Shown piece after piece: positions 6,260-12,888 of a DNA stretch of 13,967 bases. Origin of the DNA: DATCLS01 sp036563805 (GTDB lineage: Bacteria > Actinomycetota > Acidimicrobiia > Acidimicrobiales > VFJN01); contig DATCLS010000046.1 in NCBI GenBank assembly GCA_036563805.1, forward strand, positions 1-13,967, given 5' to 3'. Within the stretch, counting starts at the first letter, position 1. Every line of letters starts with the position of its first letter. The notes under the pieces were generated by a model. That model was not told the DNA's origin, did not search any database, and saw only the letters and a list, made by a program, of their open reading frames with translations. The position numbers and the translations under genes were made by a program.

Positions 6260-7144
6260 GTGGAAACCGACGGCTTCGCTCGCCACCGCGGCCTGCTGTT
6301 CACGGTCGCCTACGAGATGCTCGGCTCGGCGTCGGACGCCGAGGACGTCGTCCAGGAGTCGTGGCTGCGGTGGGTTTCCGTCGACCAGGCCGAGGTCCGG
6401 CACCCCCGCGCCTACCTGGTCCGCATCGTGACCCGCCAGGCCCTCAACCGGCTGCGCACGCTGTCCCGGCGCCGGGAGGACTACGTCGGCGAGTGGCTGC
6501 CCGAGCCGCTCGCCACGAGCCCCGACGTCGCCGAGGACGTCGAGCTCGCCGAGAACGTGTCGATCGCCATGCTGACCGTGCTCGAGACGCTCGGCCCGAC
6601 CGAGCGGGCGGTGTTCGTGCTGCGCGAGGTGTTCGACACCCCGTACGACGAGATCGCCGAGGCGGTCGGCAAGTCGCCGGCGGCCGTGCGCCAGGTGGCC
6701 CACCGAGCCCGCGAGCACGTCGCCGACCGACGGCCCCGCATGCAGGTGACCCGGGCCGAGCAGGAGCGGGCGGTCGAACGTTTCCGCGCCGCGCTGCAGA
6801 GCGGTGACGTGGACCGCCTGCTCGAGGTCCTCGCGCCCGACGTCGTCCTGGTGTCCGACGGCGGCGGCATCGTGCCCGCCTTCCGGCGCCCCGTCTCGGG
6901 CGGCGAGCGCGTGGCGCAGATGCTGTCCCGGTCCGCCGTGGCGCGTCCCGACACGCAGGTCCGCGTGGTGCTCCTCAACGGCGCCCCCGCCGTCCACATC
7001 CTCACGGCCGACGGCGCCGAGGTGGCGGCGAGCCTCGCCGCCGACGGCGCGCGCATCACCCGCATCTACGCCGTGAGCAACCCCCACAAGCTGGCACGGC
7101 TCGACGCCGCGACCCTGCTCACCCGCGAGCCCGCGATCCGCTGA
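6260..7144 (+). CDS. ECF41-family (SigJ-like) RNA polymerase sigma factor with fused SnoaL-like regulatory domain
   Basis: 294 residues, the usual ECF41 length. Sigma region 2 is FARHRGLLFTVAYEMLGSASDAEDVVQESWLRW (6-38). The linker carries the family hallmark WLPEPL (79-84). Region 4 is LGPTERAVFVLREVFDTPYDEIAEAVGKSPAAVRQVAHRARE (111-152). The C-terminal SnoaL-like domain has DGGG (200-203) and NPHKL (274-278, the NPDKL motif with D to H). ECF41 proteins lack a separate anti-sigma factor: the fused domain both enables and restrains the sigma factor, through direct contact with the core domains and RNA polymerase. The GTG at 6260 is the only start available, since the preceding gene's stop is in the same frame. 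Its Shine-Dalgarno is poor, suggesting coupling to the CxxC gene. No anti-sigma gene is seen nearby, as expected. Confidence 0.95.
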   Translation: METDGFARHRGLLFTVAYEMLGSASDAEDVVQESWLRWVSVDQAEVRHPRAYLVRIVTRQALNRLRTLSRRREDYVGEWLPEPLATSPDVAEDVELAENVSIAMLTVLETLGPTERAVFVLREVFDTPYDEIAEAVGKSPAAVRQVAHRAREHVADRRPRMQVTRAEQERAVERFRAALQSGDVDRLLEVLAPDVVLVSDGGGIVPAFRRPVSGGERVAQMLSRSAVARPDTQVRVVLLNGAPAVHILTADGAEVAASLAADGARITRIYAVSNPHKLARLDAATLLTREPAIR

Positions 7145-7156
7145 CCCGCCGGGCCC

Positions 7157-7173
7157 GCTGGCTGACGGCCAGC
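7157..7173 (+). terminator. Small hairpin after the sigma factor gene (weak terminator candidate)
   Basis: GCTGGC-TGACG-GCCAGC forms a perfect 6-bp stem with a 5-base loop, 13 bases after the sigma factor stop. There is no following T run, so it is at best a weak or Rho-assisted terminator. The rest of the 125-base gap up to the next start shows no clear promoter. Confidence 0.25.
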
Positions 7174-7269
7174 CCACTGGATCCCGGTCGCCCGGCGCCC
7201 CCCTCGCCCCGCGACCCCGCCGGCGCCGTGCGCATCCCCCGGTGCACGGCCACACCCCCTGGAGGCCCG

Positions 7270-8682
7270 ATGGTCGACTCACCTCTCCCCGCGCGCGTCC
7301 TGCTGGACGGCGCCCCCGTCCGCTCCCTGGCCGAGTTCCGAGCCCGGGGTGGCGGCGCCGGCCTCCGCGCCGCCACCGCGATCGGCCCCTGGCGCACCGC
7401 CGAGGAGGTGAGCCTCTCGGGGCTGCGGGGCCGGGGCGGCGCCGGGTTCCGCACCGGCCGGAAGTGGCTGTCCGTCCTCGACAACGCCCGCGACGACGAA
7501 GCCCGGTTCGTCGTGGCCAACGGCGCCGAGGGCGAGCCTGGCACGTTCAAGGACCGGGCGATCCTGCGGCACAACCCCTACCAGGTGATCGAGGGCCTGG
7601 CCATCGCCGCGTTCGTCGCCCGGGCCGAGCGTGCGTACCTGGCCGTCAAGTCCACGTTCACGCTCGAGATCGCCCGGCTCCGGCAGGCGCTGGCCGAGAC
7701 GCGGGCGGCCGGGCTCGCGGGCGACGTCCCCATCAGCCTTGTCCTGGGGCCCGACTCCTACCTGTTCGGCGAGGAGAAGGCTCTGCTGGAGGTCGTCGAG
7801 GGCGAGGAGCCGCTGCCCCGCCGCGACCCCCCGTACCTCCACGGCCTCTTCGCGTCCGGGCCCCAGATGGGCTGGTCCGCCCACGATGGCGGTGGCGTCG
7901 GCGGGGGCGCGGGCGGCGACGCCGCCAACCCGACCATCGTCAACAACATCGAGACCCTGGCCGCCGTGCCGCCCGTCCTCGCCCACGGGGCCGAGTGGTA
8001 CCGGGCGCTCGGCACCTGGGACTCGCCCGGCACGATGGTCTTCACCGTCGTCGGCGACGTCGTCCATCCCGGGTACGCCGAGCTCGAGCTCGGCACCACC
8101 GTGCGCGACGTGATCGGCCGGATCGGCGGCGGCCCCCGCCCCGGCCGCCGGATCAAGGCGGTCTTCTCGGGCGTGAGCAACAGCGTCCTGACCACCGACG
8201 ACCTCGACGTCCCCACCACCTACGAGGACCTGCGGGCGGCCGGCAGCGGGCTCGGCTCCGCGGGCTTCATCGTCTACGACGACACCGCCGACATGGTGGC
8301 GGTGGCCCGCACGTTCGCCCGTTTCCTGCACGTCGAGTCGTGCGGGCAGTGCGGCGCCTGCAAGCTCCACAGCGGCGGCATCGCCGATGCGCTCGAGCGC
8401 CTCGAGCGCGGCGCGGCCCGCGACCGCGACGTCGCCGAGCTGGGCGGGCTCCTGCGCATGGTCACCGACCAGAACCGCTGCTCGCTACCGGTCGGGCTCC
8501 AGACCGTCGTCGCCAGCATCCTGCGCGCCTTCCCCGAGGACTTCGTCGCCCACCTCGACGCCGTCCCGCTGCCGGCGCGCCGCCGCTACCCGCTGCCCAA
8601 GATCGTCGAGCTCGGCGCCGGCACCGCCGTCTACGACGAGCGGATCGCCGACAAGCGACCGGACTGGACCTACGCCTCCTGA
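7270..8682 (+). CDS. Stand-alone NuoF/HoxF-like NADH dehydrogenase flavoprotein (51-kDa type)
   Basis: 470 residues in the order of complex I NuoF. A Gly-rich NADH site GLRGRGGAGFRTGRKW (51-66) comes first. The FMN segment VVANGAEGEPGTFKDR (81-96; canonical NADEGEPG) follows, then YLFGEEKALLEVVEGEEPLPR (164-184) and NPTIVNNIETLAAVPP (220-235). An SLBB domain spans about 255-320. The 4Fe-4S site has SCGQCGACK (Cys358, Cys361, Cys364) plus Cys404 (RCSLP). A Gly-rich insert (207-216) precedes the NPTIVNN segment. It should pass electrons from NAD(P)H to a partner, or the reverse. No NuoE, NuoG, ferredoxin or hydrogenase subunit is in the window, so the partner is unknown. The ATG at 7270 has GGAGG four bases upstream; an upstream GTG at 7228 is less likely. 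The 133-base gap after it shows no obvious gene. Confidence 0.9.
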   Translation: MVDSPLPARVLLDGAPVRSLAEFRARGGGAGLRAATAIGPWRTAEEVSLSGLRGRGGAGFRTGRKWLSVLDNARDDEARFVVANGAEGEPGTFKDRAILRHNPYQVIEGLAIAAFVARAERAYLAVKSTFTLEIARLRQALAETRAAGLAGDVPISLVLGPDSYLFGEEKALLEVVEGEEPLPRRDPPYLHGLFASGPQMGWSAHDGGGVGGGAGGDAANPTIVNNIETLAAVPPVLAHGAEWYRALGTWDSPGTMVFTVVGDVVHPGYAELELGTTVRDVIGRIGGGPRPGRRIKAVFSGVSNSVLTTDDLDVPTTYEDLRAAGSGLGSAGFIVYDDTADMVAVARTFARFLHVESCGQCGACKLHSGGIADALERLERGAARDRDVAELGGLLRMVTDQNRCSLPVGLQTVVASILRAFPEDFVAHLDAVPLPARRRYPLPKIVELGAGTAVYDERIADKRPDWTYAS

Positions 8683-8815
8683 CGGGCCGGACCGGGCCCG
8701 AGCCCACGGCCCTCGGCCCTCCCGGCGCCGTCGCCGTCGCCGCCATCGGTCGAAAGGGGGAGCGGGCGGCAGGCGGGTCGGTCGTTCGGACGAGGAGAGA
8801 GGACACCTGCGGCCG

Positions 8816-9790
8816 ATGTCGGCGGCGGGGGCGGTGGGTGAACGTGCGGGCATGTCCACGCATGCCCTCGATGACGGTTTGCGGCCGGCGCCGGGCCCGA
8901 CGACGCCGGCGTCTCCGACTCCGACGCCTGCGAGCCTCCGGGCGCAGCGCCTCTCTCCCGCCCTCGGCGCCACGGTCGACGCCGGCGACCTCGCCGCCGC
9001 CGGGCCGGACGGCCCGACCCTGCTCCGGCGACTCGTCCGCGACCACCACGTCGTGTTCGTCCGGGGCTTCGGCCGGGACGAGCGGCGGTTCCGGGAGCTG
9101 GCGACGAGCTTCGGCCCCCTGACGGTGCACCCGCTCCAGCGGTTCACCGGACGCGAGCAGCCGGTCACGGTGATCGAGGACACCCCCGAGCACCCGCCCG
9201 CGGCGTTCCCCTGGCACACCGACCTCAGCTGGCTCGAGGCGCCGCCCCGGTTCGGGCTACTGCAGGCCCTGGAGATCCCGCCCAGCGGGGGCGACACGCT
9301 GTGGACCAGCCTGGTGGCCGCCCACGCCGCGCTGTCGCCGCCCGTCCAGCGGCTGTGCGCGACGCTCACCGCCTGGCACCGCGTCGACGCCACGCTGCGC
9401 CGCACGGTCGTCGACCGGCACGGGGCGGAGCTGGCCGGACGGTTCGAGGCGGCCCACCCGCCGGTCCGCCACCCGCTCGTCCGCGCCCACCCGGACACGG
9501 GGGCGCCCGTCCTGTTCGTCTGCCCCATGTACCTGGACCGGATCGAGGAGCTGCACCCGGACGAGTCCGACGTCCTGCTGTCCCACCTCCACGACGTGGC
9601 CGTGGATCCCCACCGCTCGGTGCGGTGGCGCTGGTCCGAGGGCGACCTCGCTGTCTGGGACGAGGCGTGCACGCTGCACCGGGCGCTGGGCGACCACCAC
9701 CCGTCGGTGCGGCGGATGCGCCGGTGCACCACCGAGGGGGAACGGCCCCGGCCGGCCGCTGGCCCGGCGGGCGCGGGAGCCGAGCGATGA
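8816..9790 (+). CDS. TauD/TfdA-family Fe(II)/2-oxoglutarate-dependent dioxygenase
   Basis: 324 residues. The double-stranded beta-helix core begins around residue 45. The iron ligands are His134 and Asp136 (FPWHTDLSW) and His288 (WDEACTLHRALGD). Arg299 or Arg303 in the closing RRMRRCTTEGERP is the likely 2-oxoglutarate-binding Arg. SGGDTLWTSLVAAHAALS (157-174) is the TauD signature. The enzyme hydroxylates or oxidatively cleaves a small molecule using O2 and 2-oxoglutarate, releasing succinate and CO2. The start is uncertain: ATG 8816 has an AGGAGAGAGGA purine run 12 bases or more upstream, while ATG 8852 gives a shorter protein with no good Shine-Dalgarno; the first ~40 residues are Pro/Thr/Ala-rich. 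It overlaps the following methyltransferase by ATGA, so the two enzymes probably act on one pathway. The substrate is not recognisable. Confidence 0.85.
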   Translation: MSAAGAVGERAGMSTHALDDGLRPAPGPTTPASPTPTPASLRAQRLSPALGATVDAGDLAAAGPDGPTLLRRLVRDHHVVFVRGFGRDERRFRELATSFGPLTVHPLQRFTGREQPVTVIEDTPEHPPAAFPWHTDLSWLEAPPRFGLLQALEIPPSGGDTLWTSLVAAHAALSPPVQRLCATLTAWHRVDATLRRTVVDRHGAELAGRFEAAHPPVRHPLVRAHPDTGAPVLFVCPMYLDRIEELHPDESDVLLSHLHDVAVDPHRSVRWRWSEGDLAVWDEACTLHRALGDHHPSVRRMRRCTTEGERPRPAAGPAGAGAER

Positions 9791-10548
9791 GCGCCGACGT
9801 CGGACCCGGGACGGCCGCCGCCTCGCCCGACGACGGCGACGTCCTCGACTGGTGCTGGGGCCGCGACGGCGACTGGACCGGGCTCGCCGGACACGTCACG
9901 TACCCGTCGCGCAGCCAGGTGCTCGAGCTGGCCGTGCAACTCGCCCGCCCCGTCCCGGGCCACATCGTCGAGTTCGGGGTGTGGAAGGGCGACTCCGTGC
10001 GGGTGATCCGCGACGAGCTGTGGCGGTCCGCCGTCTGGGACCGGGCCCAGCGCCGCAAGCGGATCTACGCCTGCGACTCGTTCGCCGGGCTCCCCGACGA
10101 CTACGAGCACCTCCCGGCCGGGACGTTCGCCACCCGCGTCCCGACCCTGCGGGGCGTGCGCATCGTGGAGGGGTTCTTCGAGTCGTCGCTCACGCCCGGC
10201 CTCGCCGCCGAGGTCGGACGGGTCAGCCTGGCCCACTTCGACGCCGACCTGTACACGTCCACCCGCTGCGCGCTCGACTGGCTCACACCGCTGGTCGGGC
10301 CCGGCACCCTGCTGCTGTTCGACGAGTTCGCCGGCGAGGACCCGGCCGAGGCCCGGGCCTTCCACGAGTGGTGTCGGGCCACCGGGTTCCGCACCGTGCT
10401 GCTGGCCCTGTTCGGCCGGGGGCCGAGCGGCAAGGGCGCCCGCACCGACCGCCGCGCCCTCTTCCAGGTCGTGACCGACGAGCCGCTCCGCCCGGCGCCG
10501 CCGCTCGCCCCGACGGCGCTCCGCCGCCGTCTGCTCGGCCGGACGTGA
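9787..10548 (+). CDS. TylF/MycF-family (macrocin-type) SAM-dependent O-methyltransferase
   Basis: 253 residues, the family's usual length. The SAM-binding motif is HIVEFGVWKGDS (59-70), followed by RIYACDSFAGLPDDY (92-106), the family-typical LAHFDADLYTSTRCALDWL (148-166) and LLLFDEFAG (175-183). Asp154, Asp179 and Glu180 are candidates for the Mg2+ site known in MycF. Characterised relatives methylate sugar hydroxyls of macrolides, but many relatives sit in unrelated small-molecule or polysaccharide loci. The ATG at 9787 overlaps the dioxygenase stop by 4 bases (ATGA), so translation is coupled. The TGA stop lies inside the first unit of a tandem repeat. No glycosyltransferase, polyketide synthase or peptide synthetase gene is in the window, so the methyl acceptor is unknown. 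Confidence 0.85.
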   Translation: MSADVGPGTAAASPDDGDVLDWCWGRDGDWTGLAGHVTYPSRSQVLELAVQLARPVPGHIVEFGVWKGDSVRVIRDELWRSAVWDRAQRRKRIYACDSFAGLPDDYEHLPAGTFATRVPTLRGVRIVEGFFESSLTPGLAAEVGRVSLAHFDADLYTSTRCALDWLTPLVGPGTLLLFDEFAGEDPAEARAFHEWCRATGFRTVLLALFGRGPSGKGARTDRRALFQVVTDEPLRPAPPLAPTALRRRLLGRT

Positions 10549-10655
10549 ACCCGCCAGCTACAGCCGCACGTGACCCCGCCGCACGTGACCCCGCCGCCTA
10601 AAGCCGGACATGCACCCGCCAGCTACAGCCGCACGTGAACCCGCCGCCTACAGCC
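10541..10655. repeat. 25-bp tandem repeat, about 4.6 units, beginning inside the methyltransferase stop
   Basis: Units lie at 10541-10565, 10566-10580 (only 15 bases), 10581-10605, 10606-10630 and 10631-10655. A consensus unit starts GCACGTGAACCCGCC and ends with GCCTACAGCC or AGCTACAGCC. Three units contain the palindrome CACGTG. The first unit supplies the TGA of the methyltransferase gene. The spacing and the absence of unique spacers rule out CRISPR. It may have grown by slippage; a role in the transcript's 3' end or as a binding array is possible but not shown. Confidence 0.85.
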
Positions 10656-10670
10656 GGGCCCCGGGCGGCC

Positions 10671-10728
10671 GGGGCGTCGCACGAATCCCCGGGTTCCTCC
10701 ACCACGGCGCCGCCCCGGGCGACGCCCC
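10671..10728. terminator. Inverted repeat between convergent genes (bidirectional terminator candidate)
   Basis: GGGGCGTCGC (10671-10680) and GCGACGCCCC (10719-10728) are perfect 10-base complements 38 bases apart. A smaller CCCCGGG-centred hairpin lies between them. The structure abuts the stop of the DsbA-like gene on one side and follows the methyltransferase and its repeat on the other, the expected place for a shared terminator. There is no T tract, and the loop is long. Confidence 0.45.
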
Positions 10729-11400
10729 TCAGGACCCCACCTCGGCACGCTCGTCTGCGACCTTCCGGAGGACCTCGGTGAACGTCTCGGGGCGCTGGGC
10801 GCCGGAGACCCCGTAGCGGCCGTCGACGACGTGGAACGGGACGCCGGTGATGCCGTAGTCGGCCGCCCGCGCCCGATCGCGCTGGACGGCGGGCAGGTAC
10901 TCCTCGGCGGCGAGCGAGCGCAGGACGTCGGCACGATCGAGGCCGATCTCGGCCGCCAGCTCCGCCAGACCGTCGATGCGGCCGACGTGGCGGCCCTCGA
11001 CGAAGTAGGCGCTCATCAACCGCTCCACGGCGTCGAGCTGGCGGCCGCGGGCCTTCGCGTAGTGGATCAGCTCGTGGGCCTTGCGCGTGTTGGCGTGCTG
11101 GAGGGCGTCGAAGTCGTAGCGCAGCCCCACCTCGGCGGCGATGCCAGTGACCTGGGCGATCATCGCCCGGGCCTGGTCCTCGGAGACGCCCTTGTACCGG
11201 CGCAGGAAGTCGATCTCGCTGCCGGCGAAGTCGATGGGCGTCTCGGGCGAGAGCTCGAAGCTGTGGTACTCGACGTCGACCTCGACCGCAGGACGCTCGG
11301 CCCGAAAAGCGGCGATGCCGGCCTCGAGCCGCCGCTTGCCGATGTAGCACCACGGGCACGCGACGTCCGACCAGACGTCGACCTCGATCGCGTCGCTCAT
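10729..11400 (-). CDS. DsbA-family oxidoreductase, FrnE-like
   Basis: 223 residues with a thioredoxin fold interrupted by a helical insertion, the DsbA/FrnE layout. The active site is SDVACPWCYIGKRRL with Cys15 and Cys18 (CPWC). NTRKAHELIHYAKARG (104-119) is a FrnE-group segment, and the cis-proline loop is TGVPFHVV (Pro188). No signal peptide is present, so it is cytoplasmic and probably a disulfide or glutathione/mycothiol-type redox enzyme rather than a periplasmic folding factor. The ATG at 11400 follows a GGGAG site 7 bases upstream. It lies 22 bases after an F420-type oxidoreductase gene, forming a two-gene unit. Related proteins are named polyketide isomerase (frenolicin FrnE) or 2-hydroxychromene-2-carboxylate isomerase-like; the substrate is unknown. 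Confidence 0.9.
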   Translation of the reverse strand: MSDAIEVDVWSDVACPWCYIGKRRLEAGIAAFRAERPAVEVDVEYHSFELSPETPIDFAGSEIDFLRRYKGVSEDQARAMIAQVTGIAAEVGLRYDFDALQHANTRKAHELIHYAKARGRQLDAVERLMSAYFVEGRHVGRIDGLAELAAEIGLDRADVLRSLAAEEYLPAVQRDRARAADYGITGVPFHVVDGRYGVSGAQRPETFTEVLRKVADERAEVGS

Positions 11401-11422
11401 CTGCGCACTCCCGCCCGGCCGG

Positions 11423-12250
11423 CTAGTCCAGGAAGTCGGGCATGATCTCGCGGGCGAAGCGCTCGACCTGGGCGCGGCCGGCGCCGGGCCAGCCGCAGAC
11501 CAGGTAGCCGTAGCCGGCCTCCCGCCACTTCTCGGCGTGCCGGCGGGCCTTGTCGAGGTCGTCGAGCGACAGCGAGCTGGCCCGGACGATCGCCTTCGGG
11601 TCGCGCCCGGCCTGTTCCGCCAGCTCGTCGAGCCGCCGGTTGGCGTCCTGCAGCGAGTCGGGCGTGCCCCAGGTGTGCCAGACGTCCGCGTAGCGGGCCA
11701 CGAGCGGCAGCGTCCGGCGCGGGCCGCTGCCGCCGATCCAGATGGGCGGGTGCGGCTGCTGCACGGGCACCGGGAGCATCTGGGCGTCCTGGAGCGACAC
11801 GACCTTGCCCTCGTAGGACACGACCTCGCCCGTGAACAGGCGGGTAGCGATCTCGAGGGCGTCCTCGAGCAGGTCGAACCGCTCGCCGGTGGGCGGGAAC
11901 GGCACGCCGAGCTGGGTGTGCTCGGGCTCGTACCACGCGGCGCCGAACGAGAGCTCGAGGCGCCCGTGCGAGGCGTGGTCGATCGTGACGGCCTGGGCGG
12001 CGAAGATCGACGGGTGCCGGTAGGTGACGCCGGCCACGAGCAGGCCGAGCCGGATGCGCGAGGTCACCCCCGTCAGCGCGGCGAGCGTCGTCATCCCGTC
12101 GAACGCCTCGCCCGGCCCCTCGCCGTACATCGGCCGGAAGTGGTCGAAGCCCCAGGCGCCGTCGAAGCCCAGGTCCTCGGCGAAGCGGACGCGGCTGACC
12201 ACCTCGTCCCACGGCATGCGCTGCTGTGCGACGTCGAGCCCGAAACGCAT
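11423..12250 (-). CDS. LLM-class F420-dependent oxidoreductase
   Basis: 275 residues of the luciferase-like monooxygenase TIM-barrel family. Typical segments are AEDLGFDGAWGFDHFRPM (24-41), TSRIRLGLLVAGVTYRHPSIFAAQAVTIDHASHGRLELSFGAAWYEPEHTQLG, GERFDLLEDALEIATRLFTGE and PHPPIWIGGSGPRRTLPLVARYADVWHTWG. Actinobacterial members usually bind coenzyme F420 and carry out hydride transfer on diverse substrates; FMN-dependent members also exist. Two ATGs compete: at 12259 the GGGAGG Shine-Dalgarno directly abuts the codon, while at 12250 it lies 9 bases away, so 12250 is chosen. The FrnE-like gene follows after 22 bases. The family call is firm; cofactor and substrate are inferred from kin and taxonomy. 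Confidence 0.9.
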   Translation of the reverse strand: MRFGLDVAQQRMPWDEVVSRVRFAEDLGFDGAWGFDHFRPMYGEGPGEAFDGMTTLAALTGVTSRIRLGLLVAGVTYRHPSIFAAQAVTIDHASHGRLELSFGAAWYEPEHTQLGVPFPPTGERFDLLEDALEIATRLFTGEVVSYEGKVVSLQDAQMLPVPVQQPHPPIWIGGSGPRRTLPLVARYADVWHTWGTPDSLQDANRRLDELAEQAGRDPKAIVRASSLSLDDLDKARRHAEKWREAGYGYLVCGWPGAGRAQVERFAREIMPDFLD

Positions 12251-12259
12251 GGCGGTCAT

Positions 12260-12265
12260 CCTCCC
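12260..12265 (-). promoter_or_regulatory. Shine-Dalgarno that decides the LLM start
   Basis: GGGAGG on the minus strand abuts the ATG at 12259 but is 9 bases before the in-frame ATG at 12250. Normal spacing therefore favours the shorter protein. Confidence 0.65.
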
Positions 12266-12350
12266 GAGGGTGGAGCGGTTGGCACGAGGCGCCCATCCTG
12301 CCAGCCGGTCGGGGCGATGGCGCCCCCGGCCGGCGCGCGCCCGGGACTGC

Positions 12351-12640
12351 TCAGCCCTCCGGGTAGTCGACGAACAGCTCGCCGCCGGTCGCCGAGCTGG
12401 GGGCGGCGGCGCGGGGCACGCAACGAGCCCGATGTCGAGGCCCCAGGTCGACGCCGGCCACCGGAAGGGCGACCGACGCGGTGCCGCCCACCTCCAGCCG
12501 CACCCGGATCGCCGGGCCCCCGGGCCGTGTGGGCGAGCAGCGGGGCGACGTCGAGGTGGGCGGCGGGCTCGACCGCGCCGGCCCGTAGCCTCGTCGCGGT
12601 CGTCGTCGGTGGCGGCGATCACCCGGCTGGTGAGCGCGCT
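12351..12640 (-). pseudogene. Frameshifted remnant of an unrecognised gene
   Basis: No intact frame exists here, yet protein-like stretches can be followed on the minus strand through two shifts. SALTSRVIAATDDDRDEA is followed, one base out of frame near 12592, by RLRAGAVEPAAHLDVAPLLAHTAR. That in turn is followed, one base out of frame near 12520 at a G-rich run, by IRVRLEVGGTASVALPVAG and onward to GELFVDYPEG and a TGA at 12353-12351. Both switches move in the same direction. No start codon with a ribosome site is evident. It could be a decayed gene, or a real gene with sequencing errors in homopolymer G/C. I do not recognise the family. Positions 12266-12350 between this and the LLM gene show no feature. 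Confidence 0.4.
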
Positions 12641-12856
12641 GTGGGGCTCACCCGTGCGGCGGCGGGCCACAGCCGGCTGGAGCGCTGGTCCCAGATCTGG
12701 CGCGTCCGCCTCTCCGCGCTCGACGACGCCACCCTCGACCGACGCGACGGCGACGCCTGGACGATCCGCGAGGTGGCGTTCCACGTCGCCGAGTCCGTCG
12801 CCTACGCCCGGGCCGTCGGCGACCTCTCAGCCGAGACGCCGCCCCGGTCGGAGTGA
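12641..12856 (+). pseudogene. DinB-like (DinB_2/MDMPI-type) fragment
   Basis: 71 residues from a GTG at 12641. The piece RLERWSQIWRVRLSALDDATLDRRDGDAWTIREVAFHVAESVAYARAVGDL resembles the first two helices of the DinB / mycothiol-dependent maleylpyruvate isomerase four-helix bundle, including the W-[ST]-I-R-E-V and HxAES-like element whose His binds metal in complete proteins. Complete domains are about 150 residues, so this lacks helices 3 and 4 and ends at a TGA 32 bases from the convergent crotonase gene. A 7-bp inverted repeat (12629-12635 with 12646-12652) flanks the GTG. Read as a truncated remnant; a functional mini-protein is less likely. Confidence 0.45.
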
Positions 12857-12888
12857 TCGGGCTCGGGTGACGCGGTCCACGGTCGCTT

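Noticed and set aside
8727..8745. GCCGTC microsatellite-like run between NuoF and the dioxygenase
   Set aside because: Only two to three units, unremarkable in such GC-rich DNA.
7242..9122. 626-codon plus-strand open frame across the NuoF-like gene
   Set aside because: Arg/Pro-rich out-of-frame shadow of NuoF and the dioxygenase, with no domain content.
8485..10365. 626-codon minus-strand open frame opposite the dioxygenase and methyltransferase
   Set aside because: It is the antisense shadow of two clearly recognisable plus-strand genes; high GC leaves few stops and the composition is not protein-like.
10541..10655. Possible CRISPR array
   Set aside because: Units abut directly without unique spacers, are imperfect, and no cas gene is nearby.
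12629..12652. GGTGAGC/GCTCACC hairpin around the DinB-like GTG as a translational switch
   Set aside because: Seven pairs are easily met by chance at this GC content, and the coding fragment itself looks non-functional.
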